The notes: generated by a model from the sequence alone, not told the origin. A DNA stretch of 64,000 nucleotides from Rhabditophanes sp. KR3021 (GCA_963281155.1 CAUJLY010000003.1:6200001-6264000); one strand, 5' to 3'; positions 1 to 11,725 are shown, numbered from the stretch's first letter. Numbers and translations are program-made.

Positions 1-171
1 ATCATTACTATACAAGTTGATGTGACTGCAAATATTCTCATCATTTTTAAATTCGAAACTCTGACTTGGAACAGTAATATGTGGATGCTTTCCTAGATTC
101 TTTGCATCAGAGCATTCATCTGAACTATTACTGTGCAAAAATGACTTGAGAACACTACTAGCTAACAGCAT
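1..171 (-). CDS. 5' part of an unidentified gene, cut by window edge
   Basis: On the minus strand a reading frame starts with ATG at 171 and stays open for 57 codons to base 1. The peptide begins MLLASSVLKSFLHSNSS and continues with a mixed polar sequence. No family is recognised. The frame also stays open for some codons upstream of this ATG, so the start could lie further upstream or the exon could begin earlier. It would be divergently placed to nothing in view and lies just downstream of RPS17 on the same strand. The coding call rests only on an open frame of modest length in AT-rich DNA, so it is weak. Confidence 0.3.
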   Translation of the reverse strand, partial: MLLASSVLKSFLHSNSSDECSDAKNLGKHPHITVPSQSFEFKNDENICSHINLYSND

Positions 172-399
172 TCTTGGATGAGTAAAAGAGAATAAAAGGA
201 GAGACACACGTCACACCATCAAATATCATTTGATTGGTATGGTTTAAAACAATTATACTACTCTCCAATTAAATAGCTTTGAAAGAATAAAGCATTAATT
301 AAATAAGAAATGGACACAAAACATATAGACAAAATTGAACAAAACTTTTATAAATCAACAATTTATTTGAAGAAATGAGTGATAACAAATTAAACAAAT

Positions 400-835
400 T
401 TATCTGCGTCCACCTTCGTGTTTGACAATCATTTGTGGAATGTTGAACCCCTGAAAATAAGCACCGAATAATAGAAGTGAGGAAAAAGGTAAAACTTACA
501 AGAGCTTCAATCATGGCCTTGGTATCAGCATCAACTTCGATAGAAGTAAGTTTTTGTGAGTCGACTTCAGAAATTTCAGGCATGTAGTTATCTCTACGTT
601 CTCTTTCTTCTTCTTGGAGCTTGATAGAGATTCCTCTGACTGGTCCTCTTTCGATTCTTCTCATCAAATGGGTGACGAAACCAGCGATTTGGTTGCGGAG
701 TTTCTTGGAAGGAATGACGGCAACTTCTTCACAGACTCTCTTGTTGGTGTCGAAGTCATATGTCAACTTAGTGTAGTATTTCTCAATGAGAACTCTGGAG
801 GCTCTTTTGATAGTCTTGGTACGGACGCGACCCAT
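400..835 (-). CDS. RPS17: 40S ribosomal protein S17 (eS17)
   Basis: Structural protein of the small cytosolic ribosomal subunit. Two exons, 835-500 and 450-400, joined across a 49-bp GTAAGT...TTTTCAG intron, give 128 residues against about 135 in other animals. The start [14 protein letters not shown], the central block [18 protein letters not shown] and the stretch [19 protein letters not shown] are diagnostic for eS17. The last exon encodes [17 protein letters not shown] splice-acceptor-like ATATATTTTAG lies 14 nt before the ATG (AG at 851-850), compatible with trans-splicing or a 5' UTR intron. AATAAA follows the stop. Identity is clear. Confidence 0.96.
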
Positions 836-841
836 GATTTA

Positions 842-1435
842 CTTAGAAACTAAAATATATTTCAATTAGTTAATTTATTGGGAAAATCGGTAAAATTGAA
901 GCAAAAAGCGCAAAAACGATAGGAATCAGTTTAAAATATTTTTACAACGAATAATATTCAAAAAAATACCCCACAACCATCCTAAATCTCCAAAAAATCA
1001 ACAAAAAATTATTAAATTCATTTGTATTAAAATTTTGGGCTAACCAATATTCTTTATTCAACACATTATCGTGTGAAGACTGGTTGTGTCTTGGGTTGGA
1101 AAAGTGTTTCCTCGCACCATCTGAACTACTAAAAAAAGGTCAACCCAGTCACATTTAAACTAAAATTAGCTTTAATTACAGGAGTACCAAAAACCGGCAT
1201 ATGACCATAAATAAAAGAAGCATATAATTAAATATAATGTTGTCAGTACCTTTACTGACTATGTCATAACCAATATGTTCCTAAATAAGCTACCAGATTA
1301 GGTAATAAGTTCTTGTTAATTAGAATGATTATTATTAGGAAAAGGGGCAGATGTTTTGGTATTAGGTGAATTAGAGGGCTTCACTTTGTAATTAGGGAAG
1401 TTTGTCTTTATTTTGTTAAGCTGCGTAGGTTGAAG
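842..1435. other. intergenic region between RPS17 and the TOX-like gene
   Basis: About 590 bp between two divergent genes, so it must hold both promoters. It contains A/T runs and a few G-richer patches near 1060-1100 and 1330-1350. I see no TATA box at a convincing distance, no tRNA and no repeat shared with the rest of the window. Confidence 0.5.
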
Positions 1436-2008
1436 ATGGCTGTTTTGATGAAAGTTTATTTGGATAAGGTAAGTTGGATACTTGTATTTTATGTATTATT
1501 TATGTGACATTTTTAGGTTTGGTTTGATAAGTCTGAATTTAATATTTATCAATTACCTGAAGATTGTGACTTATCATACATTCAACCGACTATTAATATT
1601 GAAGAAACGACTTTTCCTAGTACTAATTATAACAGATGTAGCCAAAAAGAAAATTCTATCAAAAAAATAGGTAAAATGTCAATTCAAAAAGACACAATGA
1701 CTCTTGAGAAAAGAAAAATACAAAAAAATACAAAGACTGTCTCTGCCTACGCTTTGTTCTTTCGTGATGTGCAAGAAAATGTAAGGATTACTAATCCACA
1801 AGCTACATTCGGTGATATCTCAAAGATTGTTGCCAATATGTGGGAGAATTTAGGAGATTCTCTCAAGAAAGTAAGTATTCGACCAAATAAAAATGGCATT
1901 AATTTGTAATTTCAGAAATACAAGAAAGAAACAGATGATAGAAGAAAAAGCCATCTCCAGTCACTTGCATTCAATCATATTTGCGCCGTTGCCAGAAACT
2001 ATTCATAA
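1436..2008 (+). CDS. small TOX-like HMG-box protein
   Basis: Probable chromatin-associated DNA-binding protein. Three exons, 1436-1468, 1517-1870 and 1916-2008, join in frame across 48- and 45-bp GTAAGT introns to give 159 residues. Residues about 84-150 form one HMG box with the TOX-family signature ([48 protein letters not shown]). TOX proteins carry this single box and are usually several hundred residues long. Here the protein ends directly after the box, and the N-terminal 80 residues are short and resemble nothing I know. HMG boxes of this type bend DNA without strong sequence specificity. A longer isoform with upstream exons cannot be excluded. Confidence 0.8.
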
Positions 2009-2460
2009 AAACTGTATTAAGAATATTTATATATAATTTCCATTTGTTTACGAAACATAGTGCTTATTTAAATCAACAATGATACACTGTTTTGTTCAAA
2101 ATGACTTACAACAAAAAATATAATATTATTCATAACAACAACCATTGACATTTTTAGATATTTCCAATTTGTCTGGTCTAGTAGGGATATATAATTTAGC
2201 AAACAATTATAAATAGAGATAGTATACTATGACAGCATAAAGTATGTAAAAATGTGTATGGACTTCCTCCTTTTTGAAAAATAAATATCAACTGTGATTG
2301 GAGAGAGATAATTAAAAAGATGTTGATGGTATGTGTGTAGTTGGTGGTGTTTTGGTATATTTTGATGGACTTAGGGTGTAGCATGTTACTAAAAAAGATA
2401 GGGATGATGTGTGGTTGGTTGTGTGTATTTTTGGTTGTTACGATAATGGAGTTAATCATA
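2009..2460. other. intergenic region between convergent TOX-like and dac-like genes
   Basis: Shared 3' side of two convergent genes. From about 2320 to 2455 the plus strand is strongly G/T-rich with repeated GTGTGT and GGTTG motifs, so the 3' UTR of the minus-strand dac-like mRNA would be C/A-rich. No gene is seen. Confidence 0.4.
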
Positions 2461-3814
2461 TTAGACAGTCGTCCTAATTCGTTTGGGTTTGGTGATTTTC
2501 CTTCTCAAGGTTGTTAGTGACTTCTTCTTTTCTACCTGGAATTTTTCTTTCCAAAAATCTTCACGGGCTTTGCATTCGTTTTGGTGAGAGATGGTTTCTG
2601 TTAGGATCTCGAGCTTTTCGAAGTTCTTTTTGAATGTGGAGTTGAAGTTATTACAGAGAGTGTCTAATTTGGATAGAAGCAAATTGAAAGACTTTTCAGA
2701 TTCGTTTCTACTACTTGATGAACCAGAGGAGTCTCTGTCTGTTGAAGTATTCGAAGAATCTCTGTCAGTCGAGGTATTTGATGAAGCACTTTTAGACATA
2801 TAAAACGTATTATCTCCATTAAAGTTATCAAACTTCTTGTGTTTTTTAAAAGATTTACACTCAACGACAGAACATGACTTGCTTCTTTCGGTCCTATCGA
2901 CAATTAGTGGCGGACTAAATGAATTAAACATTTAGCTTACAAACATCGTTAAACAAACTTACATGAAAACTTTATCTTCATTATCTTTCTTATCTTCTGC
3001 CGAATTTTCTTTGCAAGAATTAAGAATTTCGTTGCTATTTACAGTATGACTTAACCAATTTGTTGTCTTAAAATGATTGGTAACTTCATTGTCAAGCTTG
3101 ACGTTATTTAGTAGTTGAATGTTGGTTCTGTTGTGGGGCATAGAGGCTGTCAGCATTTGTTGGAGAAGAAGTTGCTGGGTTTGAGAAAATGTTAAGATGT
3201 TTGTTAGTAGATTGGTTTTTGATGATTCGTGCGTTTTTAGAGGTTCAGGTTTGCAGAAGTCGGATGGTTGTTCTGTATGAATGCGATTTTCATTCCAGTC
3301 ATCCATTGAAATCATGCGTTTGGGTGGTCTGCCTGGACGAGCATCCATGCAAGTACAGTCTTCGTATAGAATGTGAAAGTCTTCTACTTTGATCAATTTA
3401 CAACGGTTTACGCCTGGTTGAATGGCTCCTAAGCTTCTTAATTCTCTCACTTGTTCAACGTTGCAAATTATTAACTTAATTTGAAGTCCTGAAAGAATGA
3501 GACGATTAAATGGCACTTAAAGTAATAAAAACAAGCATTTAAAACTGTAACACTTTCTAAGTCATAATTTAAAAGCTAAACTTAATTGTACATTTGGAAT
3601 ATATAGAATGGATTCCTCCAACCAAAGCTTTCAGAAAGATTCCAAAAGCTTGAGGAATACAAATATACTCCTGATTGTCTATTTCAAAGCCAGCTATTTT
3701 GTGGCCACGATATTCATAATACTTAGTTTGTGAGATTGTACCACCGTCTTCAGGATACACTGAAGGAGCAAAGAGATTTCTATTAAACATTTGGTCCATT
3801 TGTTCTATTTTCAT
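2461..3814 (-). CDS. dac: Dachshund/DACH homologue (Ski/Sno-type transcriptional cofactor)
   Basis: Nuclear cofactor of the retinal-determination network family (with Eya/Six in other animals). Exon 1 (3814-3592) encodes the start of the DACH box-N: YRGHKIAGFEIDNQEYICIP, then QAFGIFLKALVGGIHSIYSK. Exon 2 (3515-2963) carries CNVEQVRELRSLGAIQPGVN, RCKLIKVEDFHILYEDC and RPGRPPKR, which are diagnostic. Exon 3 (2914-2461) has a Ser/Thr/Asp-rich linker and a C-terminal coiled-coil-like region (LLLSKLDTLCNNFNSTFKK) ending in basic residues, in the place of DACH box-C. The best in-frame model gives 409 residues, but the first junction needs a TTTAAG acceptor: the stronger CTTTCAG acceptor ending at 3489 would create an in-frame TGA. 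Further 5' exons are possible. Family assignment is firm; exact splice sites are less so. Confidence 0.87.
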
Positions 3815-6357
3815 AATATAATTAAATATTTGTAGAAAATATACGTGTGCTAGAAATGAATAAACAAAATCGTCTTTTAGTATTAATTATTTAAAAGAAA
3901 TAAAAAACGATAACCACAGTATTTAAAGAATATTAAAAAAGATTATGTGAAAGTGGGGTCGTTAAAGCTAGTACAATGGCATACCACAACCATATTATTT
4001 TAACCATTTTGATAGAGAATACATTTTGTCAAATTGAAGCTCAAGCTAATCTTGCTCTTCATCAAGATAATTAAAATATAAGGAGGAGATGGAATATTAA
4101 TGGTGTCCGATATAAACAACAAGGAGCATCACCACCACCTTAAACTAACTTTGCGTGGCAAAAGGTAGAAGATTAAAATGAATATCTTTTTAACTGCCCA
4201 GAAGTATTATTAAACTTTTCCCACAATTAGCAAGATTTATCTCATACTACGTAGTCATCTAGCTATCACATAAAGTATTAAAATATACGTGCATCGTTTT
4301 AATTGAACACTTTTGACTAAGAGCATAAGCTTGACTACAATCAAATATTTGATGAAACAATTGACGCAACTACATACATATTAATAAATAATACAAATTT
4401 AATCAAATGAAATCTAATTTTTGTAAAAGGGGCTAGCAAATGTTGAGAAAAAGAATTCTTCTTACTAAAAGAATAGCATATCATAAAGATGGTATATAAA
4501 GGTAATTTATCAGTTGATAATCAAAAAAAGGATGCATATTGTTGATGGTTTCAGATTGCAATTAATATTTTGCATTAGATAGAGTAATGGTGTATATTAA
4601 AGCATCCATCATAGTCTACTTCTTTTTTAGGCATAAAAAGGGTTCATTTAGTGGTGGAAGCTTCTCACAGTAAAACAGGTATCAATCTCGAAAGACAATC
4701 ATTGAAAAGGAGGTACGTACTTTATATATTTGGAATGATCAAGAAATTGTGTGACGCTATAATTGAAAAAGATTAAATTAATTGGCATGAAATAACTTTC
4801 AAATCAAATGAACAGGAAATAAATAAATAAGTTAAAATGGATAAAAATATAAGTACCTTTGATGATTTGTTTAAAACCATCCCTTAAAAATAAACTACTC
4901 CACACTAATTATTCTAATGTCTTGTAATGAAGAAGTTTCATTAACAAAACAAGAAATTGATCTTCACCAATATTTTATTTGTTTCTAAATATTGAGAAAA
5001 AAATAGCCGCCGACATCATTTGATTTAAATCTCTCTCTTCGTTTCATTTTTGGAGTAGCAATGGGTTGTTTTTTTAAATGGTTTAGGCATGAGATGATAA
5101 CCATCACCAAAAAGAAGAATTACCAATAAAGGAGTCGACTGTTTCTCTGTAATAATTTTGATTTCTTTACAAACTGTTTAGAATATATGTTGCATTAAAG
5201 GTATTATGTAATAATACGTGGATGGATCAGTATATTATTTGGTAATGTACAGAATTGTCAAATAGATAGGTAAAATTATAGAGAGTTGGAGGCATTTTTT
5301 TAATTGTTGTCTTTGATAATAAATATTAATATTACACAAGGTTACGGTTATCATAGAATAAATGAAATGAAAACTTATTCTAAAGTTGTTTAAAAATCAA
5401 AAATTAATAAATGAATGGAATGGAATGAAAAATGCAAACTGAATCTATTTAAATATATGGTTTGATATCAACAAAGATGATTCTATAGCAACATCTGACT
5501 AAAAGGCACTTGATTTAAATTACAAAAATCTCAAACACTTACTTTGAGAGGTGGAATTGTTGCCCATTATTGTAATTAAATGGATTTATAATGTTTTTTA
5601 TATGCTCAATTCGTTTATTAAATATAAGAATAGTAATTTTGTTAATGGCTAAAACTATTTAAAGGATCCATAGTTGTTTATCGGGGTTCTAAGTTGGAAG
5701 ATTCTCATTAGTGAATAAGCCTACTTTTATGGCATAATCTTTTGATATTTCGTCAGGCCACTTATTTATATCAAATTCTGGTATAATCGGTCATAAGAAA
5801 TGAGATAATTCCTTGAACACTGTCGTTTTAGTGTAAAAGCCATGCACTTAGAATGTATTAGATTTGTTATCTACAGTGATTAATTCATATTATGAACGAT
5901 TTTATAACTTTATTTCACTCAAATCAGATAAAATTATACTTATTTCCTTTAAATATGGTTAATAACTGTTGAGGAAATGTTTAAATGCATTAGATGGTTT
6001 ATGGGAGCAATGGAATGTGTCTGAATGCGTTTCAAAACAAGTTTGATTTCCCTTTTTGGAGATGGTAATAAATTGTTATCATCATCGCATATCAACTATT
6101 TATTTAATTTAAATATACATGCCAACTTTATATAAAAAATGAATATTTGATCGTTTTGACAAGCCATGTATTATTTGTTTCAAACTAACTTACCAAACAA
6201 CTTTTTATTTAATTTATGAATGCAAGTTAGGTTGCATTTGATGCTAATGTTGTCTGTATATCTTGGAAAGAAATTCTGTTATTAAGTTACGGTTGAATTG
6301 GAATTGAAAGAGGGTTGAGTACTTTTTGATTACCATTTTATTTAAAAAAATTTTACG
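3815..6357. other. gene-poor AT-rich intergenic region
   Basis: About 2.5 kb between the divergent dac-like gene and the hypothetical gene at 6358. All six frames are broken by frequent stops. I see no RNA gene, no clear repeat and no long open frame. Regulatory DNA for the developmental gene dac is the most natural content, but no specific site can be supported. Confidence 0.5.
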
Positions 6358-6905
6358 ATGGATGAATCTATTAGGTCTGTGGGTTCTCGTCATAGTTCCA
6401 GTGACTCCTCATTCTCACTGGCTTCAAACTATAAGACGAATATGAAAGCTCCGAGAGTTAATAATGGAGAGGGTCAAAAAGAAATGGGAAGACCGCCTGT
6501 CGAAGACGCACATGGGACCGAAGATCTAGTGATGGCATCTCACAAGGGGAACCACGTGCTCAGCCTGCAAATGGGAGCGGAAGCTAAAATGGATGAATTA
6601 GTAGTAGAGTCGTTGGAGCTTAACAAAGATTTGCTAGATCTCCTACAAAATTGTTCTGATCAAAGTAGTTGTGGTAATGAAGGAAACGTCTATGCGCTAG
6701 ATTGGGCTTCACATATTATCCATGGGGGCCTAATCCAAACTCTCTTCAAAGATGTAACTTACTCAATTGTATTTGTTTTATTTTACCATATTTTTAGCTG
6801 GAACTAAATGGAAACACAAAAAATCTTCCTTCGTCTGACGAGATCCACCAAATGATCCTAAAAGTCGAAACCGTCATAGGTCTACTCAGTACCAGCCGCT
6901 CATAG
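6358..6905 (+). CDS. hypothetical Ser-rich protein
   Basis: Two exons, 6358-6753 and 6798-6905, join in frame across a 44-bp intron (GTAACT...TTTTTAG) to give 167 residues. The N-terminus is Ser-rich (SVGSRHSSSDSSFSLAS). Then come a Gly/Pro/Glu-rich middle and two Leu-rich segments that could be amphipathic helices (LELNKDLLDLLQ near residue 85, and IHQMILKVETVIGLL near the end). There is no signal peptide, membrane segment or known motif. The splice join and the helix pattern spanning both exons support a real gene. Function is unknown. Confidence 0.6.
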
Positions 6906-7194
6906 TTTATTCTAATCTAAAATATCTAAAAATGTCTCTTAATTAAACCACAAAGTGGTATTTGTATTCTCGCTTTATATAATTAGTAAACAGTTTACAA
7001 AGACATAATTTTTATTTTATATAAGATTCATTTGATTTAAGCAAAAAATAATTAACTTTTTTCGTTGTCGATGTTAAAGTGGTGTGGATTTTGGTCATTC
7101 AAATCAAATTAAATTTCTTTCTTGATAAAGTACTTTTGAGCTTAGCAAATTGAAGATAGTGGTGGTGTGACTGCTTATGATAGATTTTGAGCTT

Positions 7195-8580
7195 TTAGAA
7201 AGAAGAATAATTAAAGCCAGAACTCCAGTCACTTCCTTTAATTCCTAATTTTAGTAGACGACGAGATGATGAGCCGTAGTTTGGTAGTACTTCACATGCT
7301 TCTTCGGGATTTGTTTTTAATACAACTGTGGCTTCAGTGCCGAAGCCATCAATTGAGGATAATGTTAAGTCTCCTTGGAAGTATTTGGCATACAATTTTG
7401 ACAATGACAACCCATAACCATACCCTGCAATTGGAGTTTCACTTCCATCCCGACAAGGTGGAGGTGCAGTCGAATACATATAATCAAATAATTTGTGGAG
7501 TCTATCTCTTTCGACACCACCTCCACGATCAGCTATTCTTACTGTCAAGTCTCGTTCCGACAATACAATCAAAACATCCAGTGGCGGTAATTCATCCGCA
7601 CCTTTGTTATGCTCGATTACGGCTCTCATGGAGTTTTTGAAGATTTCAAAGACAATGTGATATAAATGAGTCGGCACTGCAGTAATAATTATTTTGTCAT
7701 TTGCCGAAACAGTGTTAATGCACTTGATTTTGATTTCAGGGGAAATGAGGTAATATAAGTCACAGAGGTGTTTAGCGTTGTGGTAGGCATCTTCGATTAC
7801 CGTTAAAATGTCGCAGTTTGGGTGTATACATCCCACCATTGTTCTAAAATGAAATAAAAGAATAGAATGCAATAAGTCGTAATTAAAGTAAGTTTTGTTT
7901 GAGAAAAAGAGTTGTAAATTAAGACATTTGTATAAATTCCCTTAAACTTACGGTGAATCTGCCTTAAGATCTCCGAATACAGATAAATGTTGATACTGAA
8001 GCATACGAATAGATATTCTGTTTAAATAAAAACGATCCAAAAAATATTGAACGCCCCAAAATTTAGCTGGGTTAACGCCATCATTTTCCTGCATCTCCAT
8101 CAAAGCTTCTGCCATTGTTTGAACAACAGTTGAGTGCCTTTTTAGTATTTGATTTAAGTTGTCGTTAAAGCTAAAAAAGTAAAATTAATTAATTGCATTA
8201 TTTGCTCACCACATCAAAGTCTTCGTATCCCCAGTAGATTTTTCAAACTCAAGCAGTTCTGTAAAAGTTTGTTCATACCATTGACAAACAATAATAGCTG
8301 ATCTCATTTTCATTAATCTTTCTGGAAGATAAGTCACTTCTTCCATGATATTAGCCAACCTAACAAGTAACTCCTTTCTCAAGAAATAAAAAGAATCTGC
8401 TGCATTTCCTTTCATTCCAAAATCAAGTATCTGCTGCATTGTCAAGGATTGTGGAATAAATCCGGAATATTCAGATATCTTAGGGACCACATTTGGGTTA
8501 AAGGCAAATTTGAGTAGACGTGTAAATCGCATCTTGCTCGGTAATGAACGTCTAGTTGATCTAAATTTAAAAAAATTCAT
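7195..8580 (-). CDS. PDK: pyruvate dehydrogenase kinase (mitochondrial)
   Basis: Phosphorylates and inactivates the E1-alpha subunit of the pyruvate dehydrogenase complex in the mitochondrial matrix. Exons 8580-8210, 8170-7952 and 7843-7195 join in frame to 412 residues, the usual PDK length. The N-terminal regulatory domain shows [15 protein letters not shown] and [17 protein letters not shown]. The GHKL ATPase domain shows the N box ([14 protein letters not shown]), the G1 box (DRGGGV) and the G2 region ([20 protein letters not shown]). The C-terminal DW motif (GSDWSSGF) of PDKs is present, which favours PDK over the branched-chain ketoacid dehydrogenase kinase. The basic N-terminus ([20 protein letters not shown]) fits a mitochondrial targeting peptide. 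Introns are about 40 and 108 bp. Confidence 0.95.
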
Positions 8581-9933
8581 TAATTTGAATATTAATAAAC
8601 ATACGAAAAAGGTGTTGTTTATTAATGACCGGAATAAGTTCCAATGTCTATTCCCCGTAAAATTGTCAATTTGCCTTGCTTTATGCCATAGAATTAGGCA
8701 AATTCTAAAAGCAAAATGTCGTAAAATTAGGAAAAGTATGCACTAAACAAAATAATTGAAAATTTATACAAATAGATAGCTTGTTACAACATATAAATTA
8801 TTTATTACACACAAAAGATAACCTTCACTTTTAGGTGATCAACTTATAAATAAATGACAAAAAAATAGGAAATAGAAGCTTGGTAGGATCGTTTTTTGTA
8901 TGTATGAAAAGTCTTATGATTACTACTGCGAAATAGATATTATGAATAAACCCACACCATTTGTAAGTTTTATAATGTATACTTTAGGTGCGATTTTGAA
9001 CGTAGAGCTGTGTGTTATTTTGTGAAGTTCCGTTTAAATATTAGAAAATATCTTTTCTATTTTTAAGTTAGTAGAAACAGGTAGCAACAAGGTAACAATT
9101 AAATACACATACACTATTTAATATGTAAAAAACGAAAAATATATACCATTGATTGTTATGTCTATTTTTCGTTTTGTCTAACCATAGATGAATTTATTTA
9201 TTGTACATAATAATTGAATGTGTGCGTCTGAAAGATGACTACAAAAAATGAAACACCAATGAAAGAGTACTTTGGAAAAAATGTTTTGTAAGATAATTCA
9301 GTACTTTGTGGTTTGTTTATTGGGTTCAATAGTAAACAACAAAGGGTAGTAGATATTTGGAGTAAAAAAGATATAAGCATATAAATTTTGATCTAACTGA
9401 CACAAATTAGTCTTAATCCATACTTTAAAGAACACTCAACACTATAATCAAAAGTAGCACTTGTTTGTGTATCATCGATATATCTAATTAAACAAAAGCT
9501 AGAAAATGCCGTTGATGAATTGGATAAGTTAATGTGTGTATGTACTTCGACAAATATATGTATACTATATGTAATTGACAGCAAGACTTGCACGTTTTTC
9601 TATCATGTAATTTATCTTTTTTCATTAAAAGATAACAAATTAATAAGAAATGGTGGTGTATGTGTTTAAAAATTGATAAAAAATAGATTTTATATGGTGA
9701 TAAGGAATAGCTTATTGGCATAAATGTCAATTTCCTTTCCTCAAATCAATAGAAATACAAAATTGTTTAAAACGGCCTATCATGTCAATTGGTGGAAATG
9801 ATCATAGATTATATCATTTCCCTAACAAACTCTAGGCCGAGACGAATCTCAAGAAGAGGCCAGACCACAGCGAGGGTGGAATAACGTGTACACAAACACT
9901 ACGCATAATTTCTATTCCACAACACACCAACAA
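8581..9933. other. intergenic region between PDK and IDI genes
   Basis: About 1.35 kb shared upstream side of two divergent genes. Minus-strand frames at 9198-9730 are short, AT-driven and show no domain. The only structured piece I see is the nested inverted repeat at 9773-9839, described separately. Confidence 0.45.
9773..9839. other. nested inverted repeat (possible hairpin)
   Basis: Outer arms CGGCCTA (9773-9779) and TAGGCCG (9833-9839) are exact reverse complements. Inside lies a second pair, GGAAATGAT and ATCATTTCC, flanking a short loop. The two pairs are concentric, so the segment could fold as one interrupted stem. It lies about 95 bp upstream of the IDI start codon, in its promoter or 5' UTR. 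It may be a palindromic protein site, an RNA structure or chance. No known RNA family is recognised. Confidence 0.35.
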
Positions 9934-10740
9934 ATGAAGACCACGTCAACGTAAGTGAATTCTTAATTACGCGGCCAAAATTATCATATATTACATATAT
10001 TTAAGATGGCTATTTCTTCAAAAAGTATCTAATATGTTTAAATTGAATCCACATGCTATTAAAATTCCGGCTACTAAAGATATCTGTATTCAGGTTTCGG
10101 CTGAAGACAAAGTTGTTGGGCCGATTGGAAAAGTCGAAGCTCATATGAGACCATGTAAGTTTATTTTACAAGTTATCAATATAATACAATACATTTAGTA
10201 ACTTTGCATAGAGCATTCAGTGTCTTTTTGTTTAATTCAAAGGCTGAGTTGTTGTTGCAAAAAAGATCTGCTGAAAAGGTTACTTTTCCTAGTGTATGGT
10301 CTAATACCTGTTGTTCTCATCCTCTTTATAATGAAAAGGAGTTGAAAGATGAAAAGTTTGAAGGGATTAAGTCTGCTGCTTCACGCCGAATGGGCCAAGA
10401 ATTAGGAATTAATGATATTCCTATTGAGAAGTTCAATCTCGTCGGAAAATACTCCTACGAAGCCATAATGGATGAAATTTGGGGGGAAAAAGAACTGGAT
10501 TATTCATTAATTTTGAAAAATTACGATGATCTCAACTTTGACAAAATTAACAAGGAAGAAATTTCTGAAATTAAATTTGTTTCCAAAGGAAGTTTGGATA
10601 AAATGATTAAAGATGGCCAAGCATTTTCTCCTTGGTTCATGATGTTCTACAACAAAGGTTTTCTTCAAAAATGGTGGGATGACATCGAAGCTAAAAAGAA
10701 AACAACACATGATTATGGTACTATTTATAAACTGGATTGA
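9934..10740 (+). CDS. IDI1: isopentenyl-diphosphate delta-isomerase (type I, Nudix)
   Basis: Interconverts IPP and DMAPP in isoprenoid synthesis. Exons 9934-9950, 10006-10154 and 10199-10740 join in frame to 235 residues. A shorter form could start at the internal ATG at 10034 (220 residues). The Nudix-fold body shows the conserved LHRAFSVFLFN, the catalytic-Cys motif NTCCSHPLY, the segment ASRRMGQELGI, and IWGEKELDYSLIL with the acidic catalytic region. The end FSPWFMMFYNKGFLQKWWDD is typical of the family. The extra first exon (MKTTST, then WLFLQKVSNMFK) is basic and hydrophobic and might be an organelle targeting peptide. SPCS3 follows 153 bp downstream on the same strand. Confidence 0.94.
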
Positions 10741-10893
10741 ATGTGTGCAAAAATACACATATTTTATTATTGAATATTTTTTTGAGTGTAAAAAATGCTA
10801 TGAATTACATTGTTTTTTGATGATCTGTTTTAATTCAGATTCGATATTTTTATATTCGCTGTTTTAATCCTTTTATTATTAAATTCCAGAATA

Positions 10894-11433
10894 ATGTACA
10901 ATATCTGGGCTAGAATAAATAATATTTTTGCCTTTACTACATCGGTATTGGCAGTAGCTACCTTTGCCGCCTTCTTATCAAGTTATCTCCAAGTCCACAC
11001 CGCAACGGCAGTAATTTCAGCCGACAATGTCCGCGTCAAAAGTGTACCTTATGACGCTAATGGTGGAGCCATGTCAGATTATGCCCATATGAATTTAAAT
11101 ATCGAAGCCGACCTAACACCTCTTTTTAACTGGAATGTCAAAGAGTTGTTTGTATATCTAGTAGCCAATTATAAGACCAAAAAGAATGCCGTCAATCAAG
11201 TTGTCCTTTGGGATCAAGTAGTCCTCAGAAACGATCGTGTAGTTATCAATGAAAAAGCCCTCAACCCCAAGTATTATTTTATCGATGAAGGACGTCATTT
11301 ACTATCTCATCCAAATGTTACTCTTACTCTCAATTGGGAAACCATTCCAAATTCGGGATTTATGTTTCATTCAAGAGCTAAAGGAAGTCATAGAGTTGAA
11401 TTACCATCGAAATACACAACTGGTCGTTTTTAA
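10894..11433 (+). CDS. SPCS3: signal peptidase complex subunit 3 (SPC22/23)
   Basis: Accessory subunit of the ER signal peptidase complex, a type II membrane protein with its body in the lumen. A single exon encodes 179 residues, the usual length (about 180). The N-terminus MYNIWARINNIFAFTTSVLA begins one membrane segment (about residues 11-33). The luminal part has the family blocks LTPLFNWNVKELFVYLVANY, WDQVVLRNDRVVI and the ending TGRF. AAATTCCAG, a splice-acceptor-like sequence, sits 4 nt before the ATG. With only 153 bp to the upstream IDI stop on the same strand, a shared pre-mRNA resolved by trans-splicing is possible but not shown. Confidence 0.95.
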   Translation: MYNIWARINNIFAFTTSVLAVATFAAFLSSYLQVHTATAVISADNVRVKSVPYDANGGAMSDYAHMNLNIEADLTPLFNWNVKELFVYLVANYKTKKNAVNQVVLWDQVVLRNDRVVINEKALNPKYYFIDEGRHLLSHPNVTLTLNWETIPNSGFMFHSRAKGSHRVELPSKYTTGRF

Positions 11434-11617
11434 CATTTGCTTACTAAAAATTAAGTTTTTATCATTGCTTTTTAACTTATTAATCATGTTAAACGATTTT
11501 GTTTTATTCTAATAATAAAACTTCAGTTTTTACAATTTGATCTATTGATATCATGAAATGAAATAATTTATTTAGATAATGAAAACAATGATATAAGTAA
11601 AATCAAGTTAATTTAAT

Positions 11618-11725
11618 ATGTTGGCATCAATAATAAAAACTGGTGTTATTAATCAAAGAGTAGATGGTACTTGGGCTCATCTTCAAAGACATCAACAATA
11701 TTGTGCTAGAAAAGAACTTTCTTAA
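11618..11725 (+). CDS. possible small ORF, 35 residues
   Basis: An intronless frame beginning MLASIIKTGVINQRVDG and ending QYCARKELS. Its composition looks protein-like, with a hydrophobic N-terminus and basic C-terminus, as in small mitochondrial proteins, but I recognise no family. It lies downstream of SPCS3 and its stop overlaps, tail to tail, the stop of a minus-strand exon candidate. It may be chance. Confidence 0.27.
   Translation: MLASIIKTGVINQRVDGTWAHLQRHQQYCARKELS

Noticed and set aside
9198..9730. Overlapping minus-strand frames between PDK and IDI
   Set aside because: Short, rich in Ile/Leu/Tyr/His as expected from AT-rich DNA, with no splice model and no domain.
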